Of a DNA stretch of 16,461 nt, positions 6,788 through 12,718 are shown one piece after another (position 1 is the stretch's first letter; every line of letters starts with the position of its first letter). The stretch is from positions 1 to 16,461 of the forward strand of contig JBHIAG010000046.1 of assembly GCA_046758465.1 (NCBI GenBank), given 5' to 3'. Source of the stretch: JBHIAG01 sp046758465 (lineage in GTDB: Bacteria; Acidobacteriota; Terriglobia; Acidiferrales; 2-02-FULL-67-57). A program made the translations under genes and the position numbers. The notes below the pieces were generated by a model that had not been told where the DNA came from, did not search any database, and saw only the letters and a program-made list of their open reading frames with translations.

Positions 6788-6833
6788 GGCAGTTGTTTTG
6801 GCGGGTACGGGCTTTAGCCCGTACATAACTGCC
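6788..6833. repeat. Compound palindrome with GGCTTTAGCC core, copy 2
   Basis: GTACGGGCTTTAGCCCGTAC (6805-6824) has 9-bp perfect arms and lies within an outer inverted pair GGCAGTT (6788-6794) / AACTGCC (6827-6833). It sits in the 190-bp spacer between convergent genes, where it could end transcription from either side, though no U-tract follows it. Confidence 0.65.
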
Positions 6834-6927
6834 TGTAGCGTGCATTGGGTGGGCAGCGGCCCTGGCTGCGGGTGGGAAGTTCGGGTAAAGGCTTGTTACC
6901 TTCTAGGCTTGCGCCCTCGCCCGGACC

Positions 6928-7803
6928 TTAGCCTACCCGCAACACCCGGAGGTGGGCGGGTGCGACGCGCAGGGTGACCGGTAGGCGGGTCAGAAATTCC
7001 CCATCCGCGTAGAGCTCGGCGCCTGCGGGTGCGCGCAGACTCACTTCTTGCGCCCGAAAGGAGCGGACGAAGGGTCGGCGCAGGTGCTGTCCGGAAAACA
7101 GCAGCGGGTAGGTCTCGGCCAGCTCGCGCTTGGAGACCGCTTCGACGATGCAGACATTCACCGAGCCGTCATCCAGTTGCGCGTTCGGCGCAATGCGCAG
7201 CCCACCGCCATAACTCGGTGCATTGGCAACGGCCACCAAATTCGCCGAGCCGCGAAATTCACCGCTGTCTGTTACGACTTCTACTTCCATCGGTTTCCAC
7301 ACCACCAGCGCGGCCAAGACGCCCAGTAGATAATGCCAGTGGCCGCTGAACGGGCTTGCGAGGCGGTTCGCGTAGCGGTTGGCGAGGGCGTCGAACCCGA
7401 CGCCCGCTACGCAGGCGTAGAACCCGCTGTCGGTGCGGACTACATCTATGTAGCTTGCACGCACCGCAGTGAGCGTGTGGGCCGCCGCAAAGGGGTCAAG
7501 CGGCATCCCGAGCGCCCGGGCCAGGTCGTTGCCCTTGCCAAGCGGGAGAATACCGAGGGCGGTTTGGCTGCCGACGAGCCCGTTGAGCGCCGTGTGCGCC
7601 GTGCCATCGCCGCCGGCTGCGATCACGCAGTCATAGGCGGCCCGGGCGGCCTCGGCGGCACACCGGCAAAGTTCGTGCGCGCTGTGAACGGGTGTGTATT
7701 CCAGCTTCGGCAAGCGGGCGTGCAGGAAGTCAAGCAGGCGCGGCAGAACGCGTCGCGCCCTGCCGTTGGCGGCGTCAGGATTGGCCAGTAGGAGTATTTT
7801 CAA
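6928..7803 (-). CDS. Diacylglycerol kinase family lipid kinase (YegS/DgkB/BmrU type)
   Basis: Members phosphorylate diacylglycerol, sphingosine or related lipids with ATP. The 291-residue protein starts with the family N-terminus MKILLLANPDAANGRA, has the nucleotide loop AAGGDGTAHTALNGL (GGDGT at 64-68) and LGILPLGKGNDLARALG (83-99), and the C-terminal beta-sandwich with YGGGLRIAPNAQLDDGSVNVCIVE and the conserved ELYADGEFL. Substrate is not decidable from sequence. The start is TTG at 7803; no ATG or GTG fits, and the first residues match the family. The gene begins 18 bp after the tyrS stop with no evident ribosome-binding site, so it is probably read from the tyrS transcript. An alternative would be a NAD kinase-like protein, but the GGDGT context and C-terminal domain fit lipid kinases better. 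Confidence 0.88.
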   Translation of the reverse strand: MKILLLANPDAANGRARRVLPRLLDFLHARLPKLEYTPVHSAHELCRCAAEAARAAYDCVIAAGGDGTAHTALNGLVGSQTALGILPLGKGNDLARALGMPLDPFAAAHTLTAVRASYIDVVRTDSGFYACVAGVGFDALANRYANRLASPFSGHWHYLLGVLAALVVWKPMEVEVVTDSGEFRGSANLVAVANAPSYGGGLRIAPNAQLDDGSVNVCIVEAVSKRELAETYPLLFSGQHLRRPFVRSFRAQEVSLRAPAGAELYADGEFLTRLPVTLRVAPAHLRVLRVG

Positions 7804-7821
7804 GGGTTTTGCCGGAGAAAG

Positions 7822-9069
7822 TTACTCCGGAGGTCCGATCCAGATCTCGGCAGCGTGGCGACTGAATTCCACAAAGAAGTACCGTTGTGTCGGTCTAAGG
7901 GGATACACAACACGATTCTCTCTCGTGCCATCGATGTAGACGCTTCCTTCTTTGACCTTTCGCGCTCCTTCCGCTACTGAAGGCACCCAATTGAGCCACT
8001 TGAGCAGCTTGTCTAGCTTTATCACATAGCTTCCGTCGGGTTGCTGCGCGCCAATTTGTGGAAGGGGTATCACATGCCGGGGTGGGGCCAGCGGACGCTC
8101 ACCTCTCCGGACAACTCTATCAAAGTGCTCTTTTGCTTCCTGCGCTGCCTTCTCGCCCTGGAAGTCGGCGACGATGCGCCGCGCCAACTCGGCCTTGACC
8201 TTCATTGGGTGCTCTTTGCCGCTGTCTACATCACGCCGCACTTGCCCGAGCGCGGTGGGCGTGATGTCGGTGAGCAACTCGTGGTAGGTCCACATCAGTT
8301 CATCGGAGATGGACATCAGCTTGCCGAACATCTCGCCGGGCGGCTCGGTGATGCCGACATAGTTGTTGAAGCTCTTGCTCATTTTTTGGACGCCGTCGAG
8401 CCCGGGAAGAATCGGCATGAGCACCACGAGCTGAGAGGCCTGCGCGTACTCGCGCTGGATGTCGCGCCCTACGAGCAGGTTGAATTTCTGTTCGGTCGCC
8501 CCGAGTTCGACGTCCGCCTCCAGCGCCACCGAATCATAGGCTTGCAGCAAGGGATAGAGCAGCTCGTGCAGGGCGATGGATTGGTTATTCGCCAGGCGGC
8601 TGCGAAAATCTTCGCGCTCGATCATCCGTGCCAGGGTGTAGTGCGAGCAGAGCCGCACCAGGTCTTCGCCGGTAAACTTGGCCAGCCACTCGCTGTTGAA
8701 GCGCAGCTCGGTGCGCGCCGGGTCCAGAATTTTGAAGACCTGTTTTTTGTAGGTTTCGGCGTTGGCGAGCACCTCGGCCCGCGTCAACGCCGGACGCGTC
8801 GCCGACTGGCCCGAAGGGTCGCCAATCATTCCGGTGAAATCCCCGATCAGGAAGATGGCGGTGTGGCCCAGGTCCTGGAAATGCTTGAGCTTGCGCAGAA
8901 CGACTGTATGGCCCAGGTGGATGTCGGGCGCGGTCGGGTCCACGCCCAGCTTCACGCGCAGTGGCTTGCCGCTCTTCTCCGCCTGCGCCAGCCGCGCCCG
9001 CAACTCTTCCTCGCGGATGATTTCGGCGGTGCCTTTCTTCAGATAGGCGAATTGTTCTTCAAGCTTCAT
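7822..9069 (-). CDS. tyrS: Tyrosyl-tRNA synthetase
   Basis: Class I aminoacyl-tRNA synthetase that charges tRNA-Tyr. From ATG 9069 it has 415 residues. The HIGH-like motif is HLGH at 51-54, preceded by KLGVDPTAPDI; the GDFTGMIGDPSG loop is at 76-87; the tyrosine-site helix LLYPLLQAYDS is at 170-180; KMSKS is at 229-233; a C-terminal S4 RNA-binding domain begins near residue 350 (IKLDKLLKWLNWVPSVAEGARKVKEG). This is the KMSKS-type TyrRS (TyrZ-like) rather than the KFGKT type. The frame extends 39 codons further upstream to a GTG, but that part is read from a palindromic element and is not homologous, so it is rejected. Its leader carries a diverged second copy of its own first ten codons (see 9066-9227). 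The lipid kinase follows 18 bp downstream. Confidence 0.95.
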   Translation of the reverse strand: MKLEEQFAYLKKGTAEIIREEELRARLAQAEKSGKPLRVKLGVDPTAPDIHLGHTVVLRKLKHFQDLGHTAIFLIGDFTGMIGDPSGQSATRPALTRAEVLANAETYKKQVFKILDPARTELRFNSEWLAKFTGEDLVRLCSHYTLARMIEREDFRSRLANNQSIALHELLYPLLQAYDSVALEADVELGATEQKFNLLVGRDIQREYAQASQLVVLMPILPGLDGVQKMSKSFNNYVGITEPPGEMFGKLMSISDELMWTYHELLTDITPTALGQVRRDVDSGKEHPMKVKAELARRIVADFQGEKAAQEAKEHFDRVVRRGERPLAPPRHVIPLPQIGAQQPDGSYVIKLDKLLKWLNWVPSVAEGARKVKEGSVYIDGTRENRVVYPLRPTQRYFFVEFSRHAAEIWIGPPE

Positions 9070-9227
9070 TGGGCGAGGAAGCGGTTGCGCAACCCCCTTT
9101 GGTTCAACCCAGCGGCTCCGGCCGCTGGGCCCGGTGGCCCGCCTGCGCCTGCCTGCGGTAGGCAGGGACGGGCAGGCAGGAACCACCGGGTTGAACTCAG
9201 ATAGGCGAGCTGTTCGTCAATGTTCAT
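9066..9227 (-). pseudogene. Duplicated tyrS 5' end, now a 53-codon upstream ORF
   Basis: Minus-strand ATG 9227 starts MNIDEQLAYL, matching tyrS MKLEEQFAYL; the first 31 nt of the two copies agree at 26 positions and the amino-acid changes are conservative. After ten codons the frame runs through the palindromic element (SSTRWFLPARPC...) and stops at TGA 9068-9066, which overlaps the tyrS ATG in ATGA. It is either a broken duplicate start or a leader peptide coupled to tyrS. No good Shine-Dalgarno precedes it, so translation is uncertain. Confidence 0.5.
9102..9196. mobile_element. MITE-like palindromic element in the tyrS leader
   Basis: Perfect 9-bp terminal inverted repeats GTTCAACCC (9102-9110) and GGGTTGAAC (9188-9196) bound ~95 bp. 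CCCGGTGG near the left and CCACCGGG on the right extend the stem if an inserted hairpin, CCCAGCGGC-TCC(G)-GCCGCTGGG, is looped out. The centre holds further CCTGCC/GGCAGG repeats. There is no coding capacity for a transposase, so any movement would depend on an enzyme elsewhere. It separates the two copies of the tyrS start. Confidence 0.6.
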
Positions 9228-9299
9228 CGTGCTGACAGCCTATGCAAATTGCGGGCTTCAGTCAAAGTCCCAGACGCAGCAGTGCGGGTGCGTAGCACC

Positions 9300-9383
9300 T
9301 CTTCCAAGCTGACTTATGGATCTTACAAGCTGTGTAAGGCATCTTCGAGGCTGCCTGATGGGTCTTCCAAGTTGACGTGTGGG
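9300..9383. repeat. Degenerate 21-bp tandem repeat, four units
   Basis: Units at 9300, 9321, 9342 and 9363 each begin TCTT(C/A)(C/G)A(A/G)G(C/T)TG and are 21 bp long; a fifth, weaker unit may start at 9384. The 21-bp period keeps both strands open as heptapeptide repeats, but no gene is supported there. Confidence 0.7.
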
Positions 9384-9464
9384 TCTCATCGGCCAATCTA
9401 TCCCGGCCTGTCTATCCCAGTTTGGAAGTGGTGCTTGGCACCCGCCCTTGCGCAAGCCCTGGCC

Positions 9465-10067
9465 CTAGTCGGTGCGGAGGACGCGGCGGCCTGCAATCCG
9501 CCACTTGCCCGAGAGCACGAGGTTGATGGCTTCGGTGTAGATGCGGTGTTCCTCTTGGAGGATGCGGGCCGCCAGCGTCTCCTCGGTGTCATTGTCAGTG
9601 ACCGGCACGGTGGCCTGGACGATGATGGGGCCGGCATCCAGATTTTCGTCCACAAAATGTACGCTGCAGCCAGTGACTTTCACCCCCCACTCCAGTGCTT
9701 GCTTTTGCGCCTCCAGACCCGCAAACGCCGGCAGCAGGGCGGGATGGATGTTCAGGATGCGATGGCGGAAGTGCTCCACAAAATAAGGTGAAAGAATCCG
9801 CATGAACCCTGCCAGGCACACCAGGTCCACCTGTTTTTCTTCCAGCACGGCCACGACTTTGCGGTCGTAAGCTTCCCGCTCCAAGCCCTTGGAGGGAATT
9901 ACGCGCACCTCCAGACCGCGCTGCCGCGCCCTCTCCACCCCCTGCGCGCCTTCCCGGTTGCTGATCACAACGGCAATTTCGGCGGGAATTTTCCCGGCGG
10001 CCACGTTGTCGGCAATGGCTTCAAAGTTAGAGCCGCGGCCAGAAAGCAAGATGCCCAATTTCTTCAC
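9465..10067 (-). CDS. purN: Phosphoribosylglycinamide formyltransferase PurN
   Basis: PurN transfers the formyl group of 10-formyl-tetrahydrofolate to GAR, step 3 of de novo purine synthesis. The 200-residue protein has the phosphate-binding LLSGRGSNF (7-15), the folate-binding region VCLAGFMRILSP (83-94), and the catalytic triad in the standard places: N106 and H108 in LNIHPALLPAF and D144 in HFVDENLDAGPII. The GTG start at 10067 is preceded by GAGGG with a 6-nt gap and gives the canonical MKKLGILLSGRGSN. It is downstream of purM, the usual purMN order, but a composite repeat of about 170 bp separates them, so they may no longer share a simple transcript. It ends 395 bp before tyrS. Confidence 0.96.
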   Translation of the reverse strand: MKKLGILLSGRGSNFEAIADNVAAGKIPAEIAVVISNREGAQGVERARQRGLEVRVIPSKGLEREAYDRKVVAVLEEKQVDLVCLAGFMRILSPYFVEHFRHRILNIHPALLPAFAGLEAQKQALEWGVKVTGCSVHFVDENLDAGPIIVQATVPVTDNDTEETLAARILQEEHRIYTEAINLVLSGKWRIAGRRVLRTD

Positions 10068-10080
10068 ACTATGCCCTCAA

Positions 10081-10249
10081 GGGCTAACAGGCTACTGAAA
10101 AATGCTGCCACGGTGTCATTCCGAGGCCCGAGGTTTCTTGTCGGGCCGAGGAATCTGTTTTTCTTTCACCGGCGCAGAACCACAAGCAGATTCCTCGCTT
10201 CGCTCGGAATGACAAACGGAAGAGTTTTTTCAGCACCCTGCTAAAGCCC
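10081..10249. mobile_element. Nested composite inverted repeat (MITE-like) between purM and purN
   Basis: At least three nested layers are visible. The outer arms are GGGCTAACAGG-CTA-CTGAAAAA on the left (10081-10102) and its near complement TTTTTCAG-CAC-CCTG-CTAAAGCCC on the right (10226-10249). The middle arms are GTCATTCCGAG (10115-10125) / CTCGGAATGAC (10203-10213). The inner arms are GAGGAATCTG (10148-10157) / CAGATTCCTC (10187-10196), with an extra hairpin GGCCCGA/TCGGGCC (10125-10131, 10141-10147). No ORF is present. Sequences of the GTCATTCCGAG...GAGGAATCTG type are, to my knowledge, frequent dispersed repeats in acidobacterial genomes. Confidence 0.75.
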
Positions 10250-10269
10250 GATATTTTCCCTCGCTACTG

Positions 10270-10287
10270 TCACGGCTAAAGCCGTGA
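10270..10287. repeat. GGCTAAAGCC palindrome, copy 3, after purM
   Basis: TCACGGCTAAAGCCGTGA is an 8-bp perfect stem with a 2-nt centre, 27 bp after the purM stop. It may stabilise or end the purM message; no U-tract follows on the minus strand. Confidence 0.65.
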
Positions 10288-10314
10288 CCCGCCCAAGACA
10301 CAAGAAGAGCTTCT

Positions 10315-11403
10315 TCATTGCCAGTGGCCTCGGTAGAGGACTCGCGGTCCCGCTCTGCGGGCGGGCCGCCGCACCACCTGGCCAATGCGGTAGAAGCGCT
10401 GGCGGTGCTGGCGCAGGCTGGCCTCGACCCGGGCGAGATGCCGCGGCGGCACAATCAGCACCATGCCGATGCCGAGATTGAACGTCCGCAGCATTTCCTT
10501 GCGCGGCAGGCGGCCGAGTTTTTCCAGCAGGCGAAAAATGGGCAGGGGGCGCCAGCGGTCAAGATGGACCTCCGCCCCGCAATTGCGCGGCAGCACGCGC
10601 GGGATGTTTTCCGTCAAGCCGCCTCCGGTGATGTGGGCGGCGGCACTGAGCCAGCCCCGGGCGATGAGCGGCTTCATGGCAGGGTAGTAGCAGCGGTGCG
10701 GCTTCAGCAGCTCAGGGCCAAGCCGGTTGCGGAGTTCAGGCACGTAGGAGTGGGGCGTGAGCCGGGCTACGTCGAAGAGCAACTTGCGGGCGAGGGCGTA
10801 GCCGTTGGTGTGCAGGCCGGTCGAGGCCAGCCCCAGCAGGAGGTCACCGGCGCGGACGCGCCGTGCGTCGAGCAGCTTCTTGCGCTCGACGACGCCCACG
10901 ATGAAGCCGACCAGGTCGTATTCGCCCGGGGCATAGAAGCCAGGCATCTCGGCGGTCTCGCCGCCGACGAGCGCCACGCTGGCGGCACGGCAGGCGCGGG
11001 TGATGCCGGCGACGACCTCGGCCAACACGGCCGGCTGGAGCTTGCCGCTGGCGATATAGTCGAGAAAGAAGAGCGGCGCGGCGCCCTGCACCGCAATGTC
11101 GTTGACGCAATGGTTGACCAGGTCGGCCCCCACCGTGTCGTGGCGCTTCATCTGAAAGGCTAGCTTGAGTTTTGTCCCCACGCCATCCACGCTGGTGACC
11201 AAGACCGGCTGGCGCCAGCGCTTGGGGTCGAGTGCATAGAGCGCCCCGAAGTGGCCGAGCTCGGCCCGCCCCGTCCGTACGGACGGGGCTAGCACACCGC
11301 GGGTAAGGGTGCGGCGGGCCAGTCGCCGGATACGCGCCTTGACGCGGCGCGCCCGCGCAAGACTCACCCCGGCAGCGGCGTACGACACCCGGCGGAGTTT
11401 CAT
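10315..11403 (-). CDS. purM: Phosphoribosylformylglycinamidine cyclo-ligase PurM (AIR synthetase)
   Basis: PurM closes the imidazole ring with ATP to make AIR, step 5 of purine synthesis. From ATG 11403 it has 362 residues. Landmarks are YAAAGVSL (8-15), SVDGVGTKLKLAF (71-83), GADLVNHCVNDIAVQGA, VGGETAEMPGFYAPGEYDL, STGLHTNGYALAR, ITGGGLTENIPRVLP, and FNLGIGMVLIV. One oddity is the segment APSVRTGRA at 39-47, just before ELGHFGAL. In other PurMs, the few residues between the basic helix and the G-x-FG(A/G)L motif leave no room for it, and it is encoded by a 22-bp palindrome, so it looks like an in-frame insertion. A TTG directly before the ATG is not needed. The gene is in the pur cluster between the MauE-like gene and purN. 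Confidence 0.96.
   Translation of the reverse strand: MKLRRVSYAAAGVSLARARRVKARIRRLARRTLTRGVLAPSVRTGRAELGHFGALYALDPKRWRQPVLVTSVDGVGTKLKLAFQMKRHDTVGADLVNHCVNDIAVQGAAPLFFLDYIASGKLQPAVLAEVVAGITRACRAASVALVGGETAEMPGFYAPGEYDLVGFIVGVVERKKLLDARRVRAGDLLLGLASTGLHTNGYALARKLLFDVARLTPHSYVPELRNRLGPELLKPHRCYYPAMKPLIARGWLSAAAHITGGGLTENIPRVLPRNCGAEVHLDRWRPLPIFRLLEKLGRLPRKEMLRTFNLGIGMVLIVPPRHLARVEASLRQHRQRFYRIGQVVRRPARRAGPRVLYRGHWQ
11268..11289. repeat. GTCCGTACGGAC palindrome, copy 1 (in purM)
   Basis: A perfect 22-bp palindrome whose central 20 bp are CCCCGTCCGTACGGACGGGG. It is read in frame as APSVRTG within PurM. The same 20 bp recur at 11639-11658. Confidence 0.9.
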
Positions 11404-11411
11404 CAACAGTT

Positions 11412-11417
11412 ATTCTA
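11412..11417 (-). promoter_or_regulatory. Candidate -10 element of purM
   Basis: TAGAAT on the minus strand (11417-11412) ends 8 nt before the purM ATG, with TCGATA at 18 bp spacing as a possible -35. No Shine-Dalgarno precedes the ATG, so a nearly leaderless transcript is possible. Confidence 0.4.
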
Positions 11418-11420
11418 CTC

Positions 11421-11597
11421 GTGCCGTTCCAACTTTATCGAGCCCCGTTCCAACTTGCAGTGCGGGTAGACTACGCTGAGCCACCAGCAGTTGGAACGGG
11501 GCGAGCTAAGGGTAGCCAACCCGTACCTGCAAGGCCATTGGGGATGTCCCGAAGCTTCGGCACGATTGAGTCTAGCCATGACCAGTCGGAACGGCAC
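11421..11597. repeat. Nested inverted repeats upstream of purM
   Basis: Inner perfect 14-bp arms GCCCCGTTCCAACT (11442-11455) and AGTTGGAACGGGGC (11489-11502) lie within outer arms GTGCCGTTCCAACT (11421-11434) and AGTCGGAACGGCAC (11584-11597, one mismatch). CCGTTCCAACTT is thus directly repeated at 11424 and 11445, 21 bp apart. The 232-bp spacer between the MauE-like gene and purM contains no gene I can support; these arms overlap the likely purM promoter region. Confidence 0.7.
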
Positions 11598-11635
11598 TCG
11601 CTTCAGCACGCGGCATCTGTGCGCAGGCGGGAGGT

Positions 11636-12100
11636 TCACCCCGTCCGTACGGACGGGGCGCGCCAGGCACTAACCGCCAGATAGAAGGCAAGACCCAGGA
11701 AAAGCGAGTCGCGGGCCAGAGTCAGCGGGCTGATGGGCTCGCCGAAGCCGAAGCAGCCGCAGTCGGCCTCGATGCCCCGGGCATAGGTGATCCCCATGGC
11801 GACCATAAACGCGGTCAGCAGCAGGGCCGTGAACGCCGCAACGTAGCGGAGCTTCCACCCCACGAGCAACACCAGGCCCAGCGCTATCTCCAGCCAGGGC
11901 AGCGCGCGCGAAACGAAAATGACGGCCCACTCAGGCAGAAGCTGATAGCTGCTAACGGCGATGGCGAACAGAAAGGGCTCCTCAAACGGATAGAGGCCCT
12001 TGGTGAAGCCGGCGTAGAGGAAAATGGCCGCCAGCACCAGCCGCGCTAACCCGGTTCCGGTTCGCAGGGAGGTCAGCCAGTGCAGGATTGGGTCTCGCAA
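11636..12100 (-). CDS. MauE/DoxX-like redox-associated membrane protein
   Basis: A 154-residue integral membrane protein with about four membrane segments (roughly 18-36, 44-60 with 63-82, 86-106, 127-145). The motif EADCGCFGFG (111-120; C114, C116) is typical of the MauE/DoxX-like group, which supports disulfide or quinone-linked redox chemistry in the membrane, often next to a thioredoxin-fold protein. Here its partner is the DsbA-like gene, whose stop is 2 nt upstream. The start is TTG 12100 with GGGGAAG 5 nt upstream; a longer frame to 12400 is only a shadow of the upstream gene. The last seven codons, APSVRTG, come entirely from a copy of the GTCCGTACGGAC palindrome followed directly by TGA, so the natural C-terminus may have been replaced. 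Confidence 0.8.
   Translation of the reverse strand: MRDPILHWLTSLRTGTGLARLVLAAIFLYAGFTKGLYPFEEPFLFAIAVSSYQLLPEWAVIFVSRALPWLEIALGLVLLVGWKLRYVAAFTALLLTAFMVAMGITYARGIEADCGCFGFGEPISPLTLARDSLFLGLAFYLAVSAWRAPSVRTG
11639..11658. repeat. GTCCGTACGGAC palindrome, copy 2 (MauE-like C-terminus)
   Basis: CCCCGTCCGTACGGACGGGG, identical over 20 bp to the copy in purM and read in the same frame (APSVRTG), directly before the stop codon. Confidence 0.9.
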
Positions 12101-12102
12101 CC

Positions 12103-12711
12103 CTACTTCCCCAGCAGGTGGTCGAGGTAGCGCTTCAGGATGGCGTACGGCACCACGCCGGTGATGCGCTGGGTCTGGCCGTTGGCCGTGAGCAGGGACG
12201 TGGGAGTGGAACGGACACCCAGCCGGCGGGCACGCGCAATGTCGCGGTCGATGACCGTTCCCAGCTTGGGGTCTTTCAAGACCCGGCGCAACTGACTCCG
12301 GGCTTTCTCGGGCAACCCGCGCATCACCACCGCCTCCACATTGCCGTCTTTCGCCCACTCGTCCTGAAACCCATAGAGCGTTTGGGTCACCCGCAGCCAC
12401 TGGCCGATGCGAGCAGCGGCGGCGGCATGGAGCGCGGCCGGGCGCGCGTACGCGTGGTTCCGGAGGGGGAGGTCACGGTAGATGAGGCACACGCTGCCGG
12501 CGCTCACATATTCGCTGAGCAAGGGCTGGATGGTGCCCAGATAGTATTGCCGGCAGGCGGGACACTGGAAGTCGGAAAACACCTCCAGCACGATGGGGGC
12601 ATCCGGGTCGCCAATACAGTCGGTGGGCGCGGGGGTAGGGGCGGTCTGCGCCGCCAGCACGGAGGCGCAAACCAACACCAGCGGCACCAGAACCAGAAAC
12701 TTCTTCAGCAT
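12103..12711 (-). CDS. DsbA/thioredoxin-like exported protein
   Basis: From ATG 12711 it has 202 residues. A signal peptide (MLKKFLVLVPLVLVCASVLAAQ) directs it out of the cytoplasm. The thioredoxin fold begins VLEVFSDFQCPACRQYY with active-site C50-P-A-C53; the cis-proline loop is GVRSTPTSLL (T169-P170); a helical insert with many Ala and Arg lies between. This is the DsbA/DSBA-like thioredoxin group (PF13462 type), likely a disulfide oxidase or reductant in the periplasm. The MauE-like membrane protein starts 2 nt after its stop, a plausible redox partner. An ATG at 12717 is also in frame but overlaps the -10 candidate TATACT, so 12711 is preferred. The frame extends to 12951 over purF, which is not credible. 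Its place within the purine cluster is unusual. Confidence 0.85.
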   Translation of the reverse strand: MLKKFLVLVPLVLVCASVLAAQTAPTPAPTDCIGDPDAPIVLEVFSDFQCPACRQYYLGTIQPLLSEYVSAGSVCLIYRDLPLRNHAYARPAALHAAAAARIGQWLRVTQTLYGFQDEWAKDGNVEAVVMRGLPEKARSQLRRVLKDPKLGTVIDRDIARARRLGVRSTPTSLLTANGQTQRITGVVPYAILKRYLDHLLGK

Positions 12712-12718
12712 GGCCATA

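Larger units (their letters stand above)
9070..9464 (-). other. tyrS leader / purN-tyrS spacer without a confirmed gene
   Basis: This 395-bp spacer holds, from the tyrS side, a perfect palindrome GGTTGCGCAACC (9083-9094), the ~95-bp element (9102-9196), the duplicated tyrS start (9197-9227), the 21-bp repeats (9300-9383), and two short palindromes just after the purN stop: GGTGC-TTG-GCACC (9430-9442) and CTTGCGCAAG (9447-9456). The latter pair might end purN transcription, but no U-tract is seen. I see no T-box motif and no clear promoter. A plus-strand frame crossing the spacer is antisense to purN and not credible. Confidence 0.6.

Noticed and set aside
8041..9204. 387-codon plus-strand open frame
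   Set aside because: It is antisense to tyrS, which has complete HLGH and KMSKS motifs; composition is that of a shadow frame.
9300..9383. CRISPR array
   Set aside because: Units are contiguous degenerate 21-bp repeats without spacers, and no cas gene is present.
9070..9464. T-box riboswitch upstream of tyrS
   Set aside because: I looked for the conserved antiterminator sequence and a terminator hairpin with U-tract on the minus strand and found neither; the folded part is explained by the inverted-repeat element.
9249..9791. Plus-strand gene with heptapeptide repeats
   Set aside because: The repeats arise from the 21-bp tandem array and the rest is antisense to purN.
12101..12400. N-terminal extension of the MauE-like protein to 12400
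   Set aside because: These 100 codons are the alternative frame of the DsbA-like gene; a TTG with Shine-Dalgarno at 12100 explains the start.
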